DNA from: CAYGFH01 sp964356315
GTDB lineage: Bacteria > Patescibacteriota > Microgenomatia > UBA10105 > UBA927
DNA: 9,013 bases
Direction of reading: 5' to 3'
NCBI GenBank assembly: GCA_964356315.1
Contig: CAYHHA010000048.1
Span: forward strand, 1 to 9,013
Positions 1 through 5,542 of this stretch are shown piece after piece (position 1 is the stretch's first letter; every line of letters starts with the position of its first letter). The notes under the pieces were generated by a model, which saw nothing but the letters and a program-made list of their open reading frames with translations, did not search any database and was not told where the DNA came from. A program made the position numbers and the translations under genes.

Positions 1-54
1 TTCTCGTTATTCTCGTTATTCTCGTTATTCTCGTTATTCTCGTTATTCTCGTTA
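1..54. repeat. 9-bp tandem repeat, six perfect copies, running off the left edge
   Basis: The 9-mer TTCTCGTTA is repeated six times with no mismatch, and the array may continue outside the window. It lies just beyond the 3' end of hrcA. The unit length is a multiple of three, so copy-number change would keep the frame if it were translated. The minus strand has one frame with a TAA stop in every unit, and two open frames, one of which reads Thr-Arg-Ile repeats. I see no clear start for a gene there, so it is called as a microsatellite-like (VNTR) array of unknown role. Confidence 0.95.
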
Positions 55-98
55 CTATGTTACTTTCCAAGCTACAAAGCTTCTACTCCTCCCAACCG

Positions 99-833
99 CT
101 ACCAACTACTTGCAAACTCTCCTATCAATCCACCAACATATCGAACCATAGGGACCACTTGGGCGTAATTTAGTCGGGAAGGTCCTACGACACCGATTGC
201 TCCAGACACGTGAGGCGTAGAAAATTTTATATACACAAACCCACATTCCGCAAGCATGCCTCTCGTCCCAAATTCATCACCCAACACAACATCGAACAAA
301 TCATCTTGCGATTCGAGTACGGTCCACCAAAAGTCAAAATGATCAAGAGTCACGAATAATCGGTGCGTCAGTTGGTAATCGTAAAACTCCGGCATATCCA
401 GTAAATTTGCGACACCAGAATAATACAAATCACCCTCTTTTGTGGCAGTAAGTGCCAGTGTTTTTGTGCGCTCTGCGAGCGTTTTCGTGGCCTCTCGGAG
501 CAATTTGTCCACTTCTTGTCGATAATCCCACATTTTCTCTTTCATCGACACTTCTTCCGTTACCGACATATTCTTCGGTTTCATGATTTGTTCGACATAA
601 TACCGCATTGCGATAGGAGTTGGACTTCGTCCAGCAGAGGTATGAGGTTGATGCAGAAGCTTCATATCAGTCAATCGCACCATTTCATTGCGAATTGTAG
701 CTGGAGAAACTCCTAGATTATACTTTTTATCGAGCGTCTCTGAACCAACAGGCTCAGCCGTCGCGATATACTCCTCTATAATCACTTTCAATATTTGAAT
801 TTGTCGTGGCGATAAGTCTTTTACGTGATCCAT
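99..833 (-). CDS. hrcA: Short HrcA-type heat-shock transcription repressor
   Basis: HrcA represses chaperone operons by binding the CIRCE operator and usually senses GroEL availability. The N-terminal winged-helix region (about residues 1-75) is typical: S-P-R-Q near the start, P-V-G-S at 28-31, S-P-A-T-I-R-N-E-M at about 43-51 and Q-P-H-T-S-A-G-R-S-P-T just after it. The C-terminus keeps the family signature G-V-V-G-P-S-R-L-N-Y-A followed by a V-x-Y-V helix. At 244 aa it is roughly 100 residues shorter than ordinary HrcA (about 340 aa). The loss falls in the central GAF-like/dimerisation part, and both ends are intact, so it reads as a reduced family member and not a frameshifted one. The ATG at 833 is favoured because a near-consensus promoter with a CIRCE-like site lies just upstream. 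The stop is TAG and there is no Shine-Dalgarno sequence. The usual neighbours grpE and dnaK are not in the window. Confidence 0.93.
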   Translation of the reverse strand: MDHVKDLSPRQIQILKVIIEEYIATAEPVGSETLDKKYNLGVSPATIRNEMVRLTDMKLLHQPHTSAGRSPTPIAMRYYVEQIMKPKNMSVTEEVSMKEKMWDYRQEVDKLLREATKTLAERTKTLALTATKEGDLYYSGVANLLDMPEFYDYQLTHRLFVTLDHFDFWWTVLESQDDLFDVVLGDEFGTRGMLAECGFVYIKFSTPHVSGAIGVVGPSRLNYAQVVPMVRYVGGLIGEFASSW

Positions 834-848
834 AATTAGGTAATAAAT

Positions 849-866
849 TTGCTATCAAATTAGCAA
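849..866. repeat. Second inverted repeat at the start of the hrcA leader
   Basis: TTGCTA-N6-TAGCAA forms a perfect 6-bp inverted repeat that shares one arm with the degenerate half of the CIRCE-like site. In RNA it would give a small hairpin near the 5' end of the hrcA transcript. In DNA it could be an auxiliary half-site, since both arms resemble the outer CIRCE bases TTAGCA/TGCTAA. No function is shown. Confidence 0.5.
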
Positions 867-886
867 TACTATACAACGAGTGCTAA
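860..886 (-). promoter_or_regulatory. CIRCE-like operator (HrcA binding site)
   Basis: The canonical CIRCE element is TTAGCACTC-N9-GAGTGCTAA. Read on the minus strand, this site is TTAGCACTC-N9-TATTGCTAA: one arm is perfect, the other keeps the outer six bases, and the spacer is exactly 9 nt. It covers most of the promoter spacer and the -10 box of hrcA, so a bound repressor would exclude RNA polymerase. The inference is negative autoregulation by the adjacent gene product. The degenerate arm is partly constrained because it doubles as -10 sequence. Confidence 0.82.
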
Positions 887-896
887 TCACTGTCAA
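868..896 (-). promoter_or_regulatory. Sigma70-type promoter of hrcA
   Basis: On the minus strand, TTGACA (896-891) and TATAGT (873-868) are separated by exactly 17 nt. The -35 matches consensus perfectly and the -10 has one mismatch. The predicted transcript starts near 861, leaving a leader of about 28 nt. This makes hrcA the only gene with a recognisable promoter in the window that has a real 5' leader. The CIRCE-like operator covers the spacer and the -10 box. Confidence 0.8.
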
Positions 897-923
897 GACC
901 TATAAATGATCTTGTTTCGAATC

Positions 924-952
924 TTGCAGATACATATATTCTCAAGCATAAT
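924..952 (+). promoter_or_regulatory. Candidate promoter of the cohesin/GH39 operon
   Basis: TTGCAG (924-929) and CATAAT (947-952) are separated by 17 nt. Each hexamer is close to consensus (four and five matches). Transcription would start about 7 nt after the -10, around 959-960, leaving only a few untranslated bases before the ATG at 963. A TATAAA at 901-906 is an alternative -10, but no convincing -35 partners it. Confidence 0.5.
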
Positions 953-962
953 AGACATACGG

Positions 963-2075
963 ATGAAAAAAGTACTCCTATATATTGGTATTGGTCTTGC
1001 CTTGCTCGCTGTTCCTGTTACGGTCTTTGTTGTAGGACAAAATTCCGATAGTCGCAAGAAAGCAGCCCCAGCCTCAACACTTGCATTCAGCCCAGCTTCA
1101 ACGACAATAAATGTGGGGGAAAAATTTACGCTCGCAGTAAAACTAGATACAGCAGATAATCAGGTAGGACTCGTTCAACTTCGCATTGTCTACGACCCAG
1201 CATATCTTGAAGCGGAGGATGTTACCAATGATGCGTTCGCTCCAAGCATCAAAGTTTCCAAGAAAATAGATCCAAATGGCAAAGCATCAATCACGGTTGG
1301 AGCAAAAGATACCACTCATCCGATAAATGGATCAGGCACGATCGCGACCATAACCATGAAAGCGATTAGAGAATCAGCAACACCAATTTTAGTCAAATTC
1401 ACCCCATCACCAGATACTATGGCAAATGCGCTGGGTGAAACCGCAGAAGATATCATTATTGGAAGATCACCAGCCTCAATCACGATACACAACCCAAATC
1501 AGATTGCCACAAGCACTCTGACTCCAACGCCAACGGTTAAACTCGGCAATTCGACGGCATCATCGCCTTCGCCTACGGTAAAACTATCTCCGACACCGAT
1601 AGCATCATCGTCTGCTTCACCGCTATCTACAGCCACACAATCAGCCTCACTTTCAACATCCGCGACTAGCTCGGCCATTGTCATCACCTCGATCAAGGAC
1701 AATGAACAAATCAATACAGATACACCCGTTATTCGTGGCAAGGGAATCCCAGGGTCAACCATTACCATTATCATTCATTCAAGCAGCGAGCAAACAGCCG
1801 TTGTTACAGTAGACGCGAATGGTAATTGGGTATACCAACCTTCCGCCCCGCTTGAGCCCGGAGATCACACTGTTGAGGCTATGACCACGGATCCAAACAC
1901 AGGCACGACACAGAGCGATGTTACGGCATTTGTCGTTGCATCTGGTAACGAATCTGTGTCCGCTTCGACGGGAAGCGCTATTCCCGTATCAGGCTCATAT
2001 TCTTCTACACTTCTGACAATAACGCTTGGAATTCTCATTATCGCGGTTGGAGCAATACTTCCAATCTTTTTATAA
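963..2075 (+). CDS. Surface protein with cohesin-like domain, Ig-like domain and C-terminal membrane anchor
   Basis: Predicted extracytoplasmic protein of 370 aa. Residues 4-25 form a hydrophobic signal/anchor after M-K-K, followed by a basic R-K-K-A-A-P-A-S junction (31-38). Residues 38-175 look like a cohesin-type beta-sandwich: the S-P-A-S...I-N-V-G-E-K-F start, V-x-L-R-I-V-Y-D-P-A-Y-L, and a late G-S-G-T-I-A-T-I-T-M-K-A strand. A Ser/Thr/Pro-rich linker with a repeated P-T-V-K-L element covers 176-238. An Ig-like domain spans about 239-326 (G-I-P-G, then D-A-N-G-N-W, then L-E-P-G-D-H). P-V-S-G (341-344) and a hydrophobic stretch to the last residue end the protein, with no basic tail. The ATG at 963 is preferred over one at 906 because M-K-K-V-L-L gives a proper signal start and the candidate promoter ends at 952. 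The GH39-like gene follows after 4 nt. The likely role is adhesion or display at the cell surface; the ligand is unknown. Confidence 0.85.
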   Translation: MKKVLLYIGIGLALLAVPVTVFVVGQNSDSRKKAAPASTLAFSPASTTINVGEKFTLAVKLDTADNQVGLVQLRIVYDPAYLEAEDVTNDAFAPSIKVSKKIDPNGKASITVGAKDTTHPINGSGTIATITMKAIRESATPILVKFTPSPDTMANALGETAEDIIIGRSPASITIHNPNQIATSTLTPTPTVKLGNSTASSPSPTVKLSPTPIASSSASPLSTATQSASLSTSATSSAIVITSIKDNEQINTDTPVIRGKGIPGSTITIIIHSSSEQTAVVTVDANGNWVYQPSAPLEPGDHTVEAMTTDPNTGTTQSDVTAFVVASGNESVSASTGSAIPVSGSYSSTLLTITLGILIIAVGAILPIFL

Positions 2076-2079
2076 ATCT

Positions 2080-3483
2080 ATGAGCAATCCATTTTATAAA
2101 CCCGCCACCCCAAGACTTACCCAGCTAGTGGTTGTGTTTGCGCTTCTTGTATTTATGCCAATACTGCTTCTGGGCGCCAGTGAAATTGCAACGATACTCA
2201 CAAAAGCCTCTGGCACACCGGCAAATATTGTTGTAAATACAAAAATTGAACTCGAACCGCTCGATTTATCTTTTTACCATGCGTTTGCCCAAGGAGGCGA
2301 AGAGTCAAAAGACATGATAAAACCGGTCATCTCTGAAGTTCGTAATCTCAAACCGCGTCTCATTAGGCTAGACCACATATATGATCATTATGATGTTGTG
2401 GGCAAATCAGCAGATCGGTTAACATTCAATTGGACACGATTGGACGAAGCAGTAAACTCTATACTCGCAACAGGTGCAAAGCCACTGCTCGCCCTCTCGT
2501 ATATGCCTTCGGTTATTGCAAAAGATGGAAGCATTATAAACATTCCGAATAACTGGAATGATTGGTCAACGGTAGTGCGAGAGACCATAGAACATTACAG
2601 TGGTAGGTCAGGGAAAAACATCTCCGGCGTATACTACGAGGTCTGGAATGAGCCAGACTTGGCACAATTTGGAAATTGGAAGTATGGAGGCGAAAAAAGC
2701 TACATCACTCTCTATCAATACGCCTCAACAGGAGCAAAACAAGCCGCAAATGTAAACACGTTTTTCCTCGGAGGCCCGGGAACCACAGGATTATACAAAA
2801 GCTGGATTTTGGCGCTCGTCAATAGTGGCGCACGTATAGATTTCATTTCTTGGCATACGTATCAATGGGATCCGGAAAAGTATACTGCAGATCAGGAAAA
2901 TCTCGCAACATGGCTACTTCCGTACCCATATCATTCTCTTATTCCAAAACTTATTACAGAGTTTGGCCCCACAGGAGACAAATCAACCCTGTACGGCACA
3001 ATGTACGCTGCCGCATATACCGCAGCAAGTGTGAGGCAAATGATAAGTAACGGCATCACCTATGCATTTTCATTTCAGCCAAAAGATGGCCCTGGCCAAG
3101 AATCAGGAAATGGTTGGGGACTCATCACACATGAGTCAAATGGGAAACGATTAAAACCTAGGTATTATGTGTATTCATTTCTCGATGCAATGGAGGGAAA
3201 ACGACTATCTCTCAAAGGAGAAGGATCGTGGGTCACAGGATTTGCGAGCACAAAAGATGCTGTCACTCGCGTTCTTTTGGTAAATTTCGATACAAATAGC
3301 AAACACAGTGAAATCGTTCCCATTACGCTAACAGGCCTTGTTCCAGGAAGTTATAAAATCAGACAGCGGTTTTTTCTCGGACAGGATGTAACATACACAT
3401 CCCCTACCACCGGAGACACCATTCAACGGAAAATACTTATGCCCCCATCAAGCATTCTCATGCTTGAAATAACGAAGAAATAA
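2080..3483 (+). CDS. Membrane-anchored GH39-like (clan GH-A) glycoside hydrolase
   Basis: Probable retaining glycosidase of 467 aa, attached by one N-terminal membrane helix (about residues 13-34) with the catalytic part outside. The TIM barrel covers about 55-385. GH39-like marks are L-T-F-N-W-T-R-L-D (114-122), G-A-K-P-L-L-A-L-S-Y-M-P (132-143), the acid/base strand Y-E-V-W-N-E-P-D with Glu191, I-S-W-H-T-Y with His259, and I-T-E-F-G with nucleophile Glu294. Both clan GH-A glutamates are therefore present at normal spacing. The C-terminal 80 residues look like a small beta domain, as in GH39 xylosidases. The substrate cannot be read from the sequence; a xyloside, uronide or host/self surface glycan is possible. 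The ATG at 2080 is chosen because the longer alternative at 2026 would overlap the previous gene by 50 nt and spoil the N-terminus. The 4-nt gap from the cohesin-like gene indicates one transcript. No dockerin repeat is visible. Confidence 0.82.
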   Translation: MSNPFYKPATPRLTQLVVVFALLVFMPILLLGASEIATILTKASGTPANIVVNTKIELEPLDLSFYHAFAQGGEESKDMIKPVISEVRNLKPRLIRLDHIYDHYDVVGKSADRLTFNWTRLDEAVNSILATGAKPLLALSYMPSVIAKDGSIINIPNNWNDWSTVVRETIEHYSGRSGKNISGVYYEVWNEPDLAQFGNWKYGGEKSYITLYQYASTGAKQAANVNTFFLGGPGTTGLYKSWILALVNSGARIDFISWHTYQWDPEKYTADQENLATWLLPYPYHSLIPKLITEFGPTGDKSTLYGTMYAAAYTAASVRQMISNGITYAFSFQPKDGPGQESGNGWGLITHESNGKRLKPRYYVYSFLDAMEGKRLSLKGEGSWVTGFASTKDAVTRVLLVNFDTNSKHSEIVPITLTGLVPGSYKIRQRFFLGQDVTYTSPTTGDTIQRKILMPPSSILMLEITKK

Positions 3484-3521
3484 AAAAATAGAGTGATAAT
3501 TCTACGTTAATGAGTCACTCT
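3482..3521 (-). terminator. Probable intrinsic terminator of murJ
   Basis: On the minus strand AGAGTGA (3521-3515) pairs with TCACTCT (3496-3490) across an 18-nt loop, followed after one A by seven T residues (3488-3482). The stem begins inside the last codons of murJ and the TAG stop lies in the loop. A 7-bp stem with a long loop is modest. On the plus strand the same hairpin has no U tract, so termination of the GH39-like gene is less clear. Confidence 0.5.
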
Positions 3522-5154
3522 CTCTATCATTAATAACCTCATTTGCAGGAGCAACAAATGCTGGTGTCACTTTCCCAACACGTTTCATAAGCGCAAGAAA
3601 CGACTGTACTTCGCCTATATTAAATAACCATGACAACACAACGTATGTGACTAGCCCAAACAAACCGGTAATGAGCGTTAAGAGTAATAGTCCAAATGTT
3701 CTTGATGTGTCAAACACGAGTTGATCAAACACTTTAAGAGGCACATACACCGCAAATCCCGCAATAATCGAGGCCACAAACATCTTTATAGGAGACACCC
3801 ACAATTCGTATACGCTGATGATATGTATACGTCTTACGAGGACGATGTACAACACAAATGCGTTAACTATACTCGCGACTGTTGTAGAAAGCCCGAGTGA
3901 CCAAACAGGGAGATGCCACCATTGAATAAACAAGATGCTTAGGAATGTATTTATAAAAATAGAAACAATACTGATGATCACAGGAGTTTTTGTATCATAC
4001 AAAGCATAAAATGCTCTCGCAAAGACATGAACAAGTGATTGAGCGCAAAGAGACAGACTAAACATCGATAACGTCATACCCGTTAACACCGTTGCCTCCC
4101 AATCAAATCGAGAGGCGCCAAATACCAGCCGAACCATTGGGATACGAAGCACGATAAAAAATACCGAAGATGGTAATACGAAAAATAAAATTTGATGCAC
4201 GGCGGAGATGATAGACTCTTTAAATTTTGGCATATCTTCTTTTATCGACGCTACCGATAACATGGGAAGTGCCGCTTGTGCAATACTTGCTCCAAATAAT
4301 CCAACTGGGAGTTGCTGTAAATGCTGTGCAAAATTAAATATCGTGACCATTCTAGCCCCGAGAAGTGTTGCAAGCATCAGATCAACCGTCGTATCGATTT
4401 GAGATACCGCAAGGCCAAACGCTCTTGGCCCTATAAGTCTTCCAACTTCTTTCACTCCATCTTGGGAATACTCCAAAGACCATTCATGCTGATATCCAAT
4501 ACGAAGCAGTAGCGGTAACTGAATGATCATAAACAAAAACGCTCCAATTCCTACACCAAACACCGGAGCATACAGTCCATACAGAGGAGTCAAAAATACT
4601 ATTCCGAGGATAATTCCGACGTTGTACACGACAGGGGCGATAGCCGGGATAATAAACAATGTATAAGACTGTAATATGCCAGTAAAAAAATTTCCGACTA
4701 GAAGCGGTAGCACTTGTGATGCAATCATGATCCTCGTAAATTGAGACATTTGATAAATTTGTTCTGGCGTAAAACCAGGAGCGAAAAAACGTGCTACCTT
4801 CTCAGTCCAAATAAAAATTGGTAGGGAAAAAAGAAAAAGGATAATAATACTCAAATTTATAAGAATCGACGCCATCTTCCATCCTTCACGCTCCTTATTT
4901 TGGGTCAAGTACTTCGTAAATACGGGGATAAATGCGCTAGTAAGGGCTCCGGTAACCAATAGCTCGAAAATCAGATTCGGAAGTCTAAATGCAGCAAAAT
5001 AGACACCTAATTCATCGGGGCCGAACCTGGCTGAAAGTAACCTGTCCCGTATAAGACCTAGTATTCTGGATGTAAAGACCATAGATACCAAGATTAACGC
5101 AGCTGATCCAACGGTGGTCTGTTTTTTTCCGATAGTCTCCCAAATACGCTTCAT
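3502..5154 (-). CDS. murJ: Lipid II flippase MurJ (MviN family)
   Basis: MurJ moves undecaprenyl-linked peptidoglycan precursor (lipid II) across the cytoplasmic membrane. The protein is 550 aa with many hydrophobic segments over its whole length, as expected for a MOP-superfamily transporter of about 14 helices. The N-terminal family signature is clear: T-S-R-I-L-G-L-I-R-D (28-37), S-A-R-F-G (41-45), and A-A-F-R-L-P-N-L with the following G-A-L-T-S-A-F-I-P-V-F (54-79). A further upstream ATG at 5310 would add 52 cysteine-rich residues that antisense the start of rpsT. The ATG at 5154 (M-K-R-I-W) is preferred because it gives the usual MurJ N-terminus and sits 7 nt after a perfect TATAAT. The stop is TAG. 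It is transcribed divergently from rpsT and convergently with the GH39-like gene. Presence of murJ implies the cell builds peptidoglycan. Confidence 0.95.
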   Translation of the reverse strand: MKRIWETIGKKQTTVGSAALILVSMVFTSRILGLIRDRLLSARFGPDELGVYFAAFRLPNLIFELLVTGALTSAFIPVFTKYLTQNKEREGWKMASILINLSIIILFLFSLPIFIWTEKVARFFAPGFTPEQIYQMSQFTRIMIASQVLPLLVGNFFTGILQSYTLFIIPAIAPVVYNVGIILGIVFLTPLYGLYAPVFGVGIGAFLFMIIQLPLLLRIGYQHEWSLEYSQDGVKEVGRLIGPRAFGLAVSQIDTTVDLMLATLLGARMVTIFNFAQHLQQLPVGLFGASIAQAALPMLSVASIKEDMPKFKESIISAVHQILFFVLPSSVFFIVLRIPMVRLVFGASRFDWEATVLTGMTLSMFSLSLCAQSLVHVFARAFYALYDTKTPVIISIVSIFINTFLSILFIQWWHLPVWSLGLSTTVASIVNAFVLYIVLVRRIHIISVYELWVSPIKMFVASIIAGFAVYVPLKVFDQLVFDTSRTFGLLLLTLITGLFGLVTYVVLSWLFNIGEVQSFLALMKRVGKVTPAFVAPANEVINDRESDSLT

Positions 5155-5161
5155 TGTTGAT

Positions 5162-5167
5162 ATTATA
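5162..5167 (-). promoter_or_regulatory. -10 box of murJ, leaderless position
   Basis: A perfect TATAAT on the minus strand ends 7 nt before the ATG at 5154, so transcription is predicted to start at or next to the start codon. The best -35 at 17-nt spacing is TGCACT (5190-5185), which is weak. No ribosome binding site precedes the gene. Confidence 0.6.
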
Positions 5168-5227
5168 TAGTGACTAAGCCAACAAGTGCAGTAGGAAACA
5201 TGGGATCTTCCCCGAGCAAACAAAACA

Positions 5228-5236
5228 TGATATACT
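5228..5236 (+). promoter_or_regulatory. Extended -10 promoter of rpsT, near-leaderless
   Basis: TGATATACT is an extended -10 (TG-N-TATACT), with the hexamer at 5231-5236. Only 9 nt separate it from the rpsT ATG, so the leader would be about 2-3 nt. The position where a -35 should lie (5208-5213, TTCCCC) is weak, which fits reliance on the TG extension. Confidence 0.6.
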
Positions 5237-5245
5237 CCATTCATT

Positions 5246-5482
5246 ATGCCAATCACAAAACAAGCCTCTAAAAAATTACGACATGATCGAAATCGGACAA
5301 AAGTTACCATGAAAATCCGAAAATCAGTCTATGTCGCCGTGAAAGAAGCGAGAAAGTCTCCAACCAAAAAAACGATATCTTCTGCATTCCAAACATTGGA
5401 TAAAGCCGCAAAGCGCAGTGTTATCCATAAAAATAAAGCTGCGAGACTCAAATCTCGTATGTCAAAGCTTCTAAAGAAATAG
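5246..5482 (+). CDS. rpsT: 30S ribosomal protein S20
   Basis: S20 is a primary 16S rRNA-binding protein of the small subunit. The 78-aa product is very basic and helical and matches the family closely: M-P-I-T-K-Q-A-S-K-K-L-R at the start, and L-D-K-A-A-K-R-S-V-I-H-K-N-K-A-A-R-L-K-S-R near the C-terminus. The length is slightly below the usual 85-90 aa. The ATG at 5246 is supported by the family's M-P-I/N start and by the extended -10 immediately upstream. The stop is TAG. It appears monocistronic: a terminator-like hairpin with seven T follows, and the next gene has its own promoter. Confidence 0.96.
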   Translation: MPITKQASKKLRHDRNRTKVTMKIRKSVYVAVKEARKSPTKKTISSAFQTLDKAAKRSVIHKNKAARLKSRMSKLLKK

Positions 5483-5503
5483 CCTCATCTGACATAGTAA
5501 TAT

Positions 5504-5527
5504 CCAATTGTCCATTGGCATTTTTTT
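5504..5527 (+). terminator. Probable intrinsic terminator of rpsT
   Basis: CCAAT (5504-5508) and ATTGG (5514-5518) form a 5-bp stem with a 5-nt loop, followed after two bases by seven T residues (5521-5527). The stem is short and not GC-rich, so termination may be partial. It overlaps the promoter of the next operon: the proposed -35 lies in the loop. Confidence 0.55.
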
Positions 5528-5536
5528 GAGTATGAT
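5508..5536 (+). promoter_or_regulatory. Candidate promoter of the pilN operon, leaderless
   Basis: TTGTCC (5508-5513) and TATGAT (5531-5536) are spaced by 17 nt. The -10 ends 6 nt before the ATG at 5543, so the transcript is predicted to start at or within one base of the start codon. The spacer contains the T tract of the rpsT terminator. Confidence 0.6.
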
Positions 5537-5542
5537 AGTATC

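Noticed and set aside
86..93. GGGAGGAG on the minus strand, the best Shine-Dalgarno-like string seen, followed by a TTG at 70 opening a Thr-Arg-Ile repeat frame to the edge
   Set aside because: The spacing of about 15 nt is too long, the start is TTG, and the product would be only repeat; no other gene in the window uses such a site.
911..928. TTCGAATC, resembling a tRNA T-loop
   Set aside because: The flanking five bases on each side do not pair, and no acceptor or anticodon stem can be found.
906..962. Upstream ATG that would lengthen the cohesin-like protein by 19 residues
   Set aside because: The extension is not signal-like, the candidate promoter lies within it, and M-K-K at 963 gives a clean signal/anchor start.
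1499..1774. 91-codon minus-strand open frame opposite the Ser/Thr/Pro linker
   Set aside because: It is a shadow of the low-complexity linker on the plus strand, with a biased Val/Asp/Gly composition and no promoter.
2026..2079. Upstream ATG for the GH39-like gene
   Set aside because: It overlaps the end of the preceding gene by 50 nt and adds a non-signal segment; the ATG at 2080 follows the previous stop by 4 nt.
2080..3483. Possible dockerin on the GH39-like enzyme, to match the neighbouring cohesin-like domain
   Set aside because: No duplicated calcium-binding segment of about 22 residues is present; the C-terminus is a beta domain.
5155..5310. 52-residue N-terminal extension of MurJ
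   Set aside because: It is antisense to the first codons of rpsT, unlike any MurJ N-terminus, and upstream of a perfect TATAAT that fits the start at 5154.
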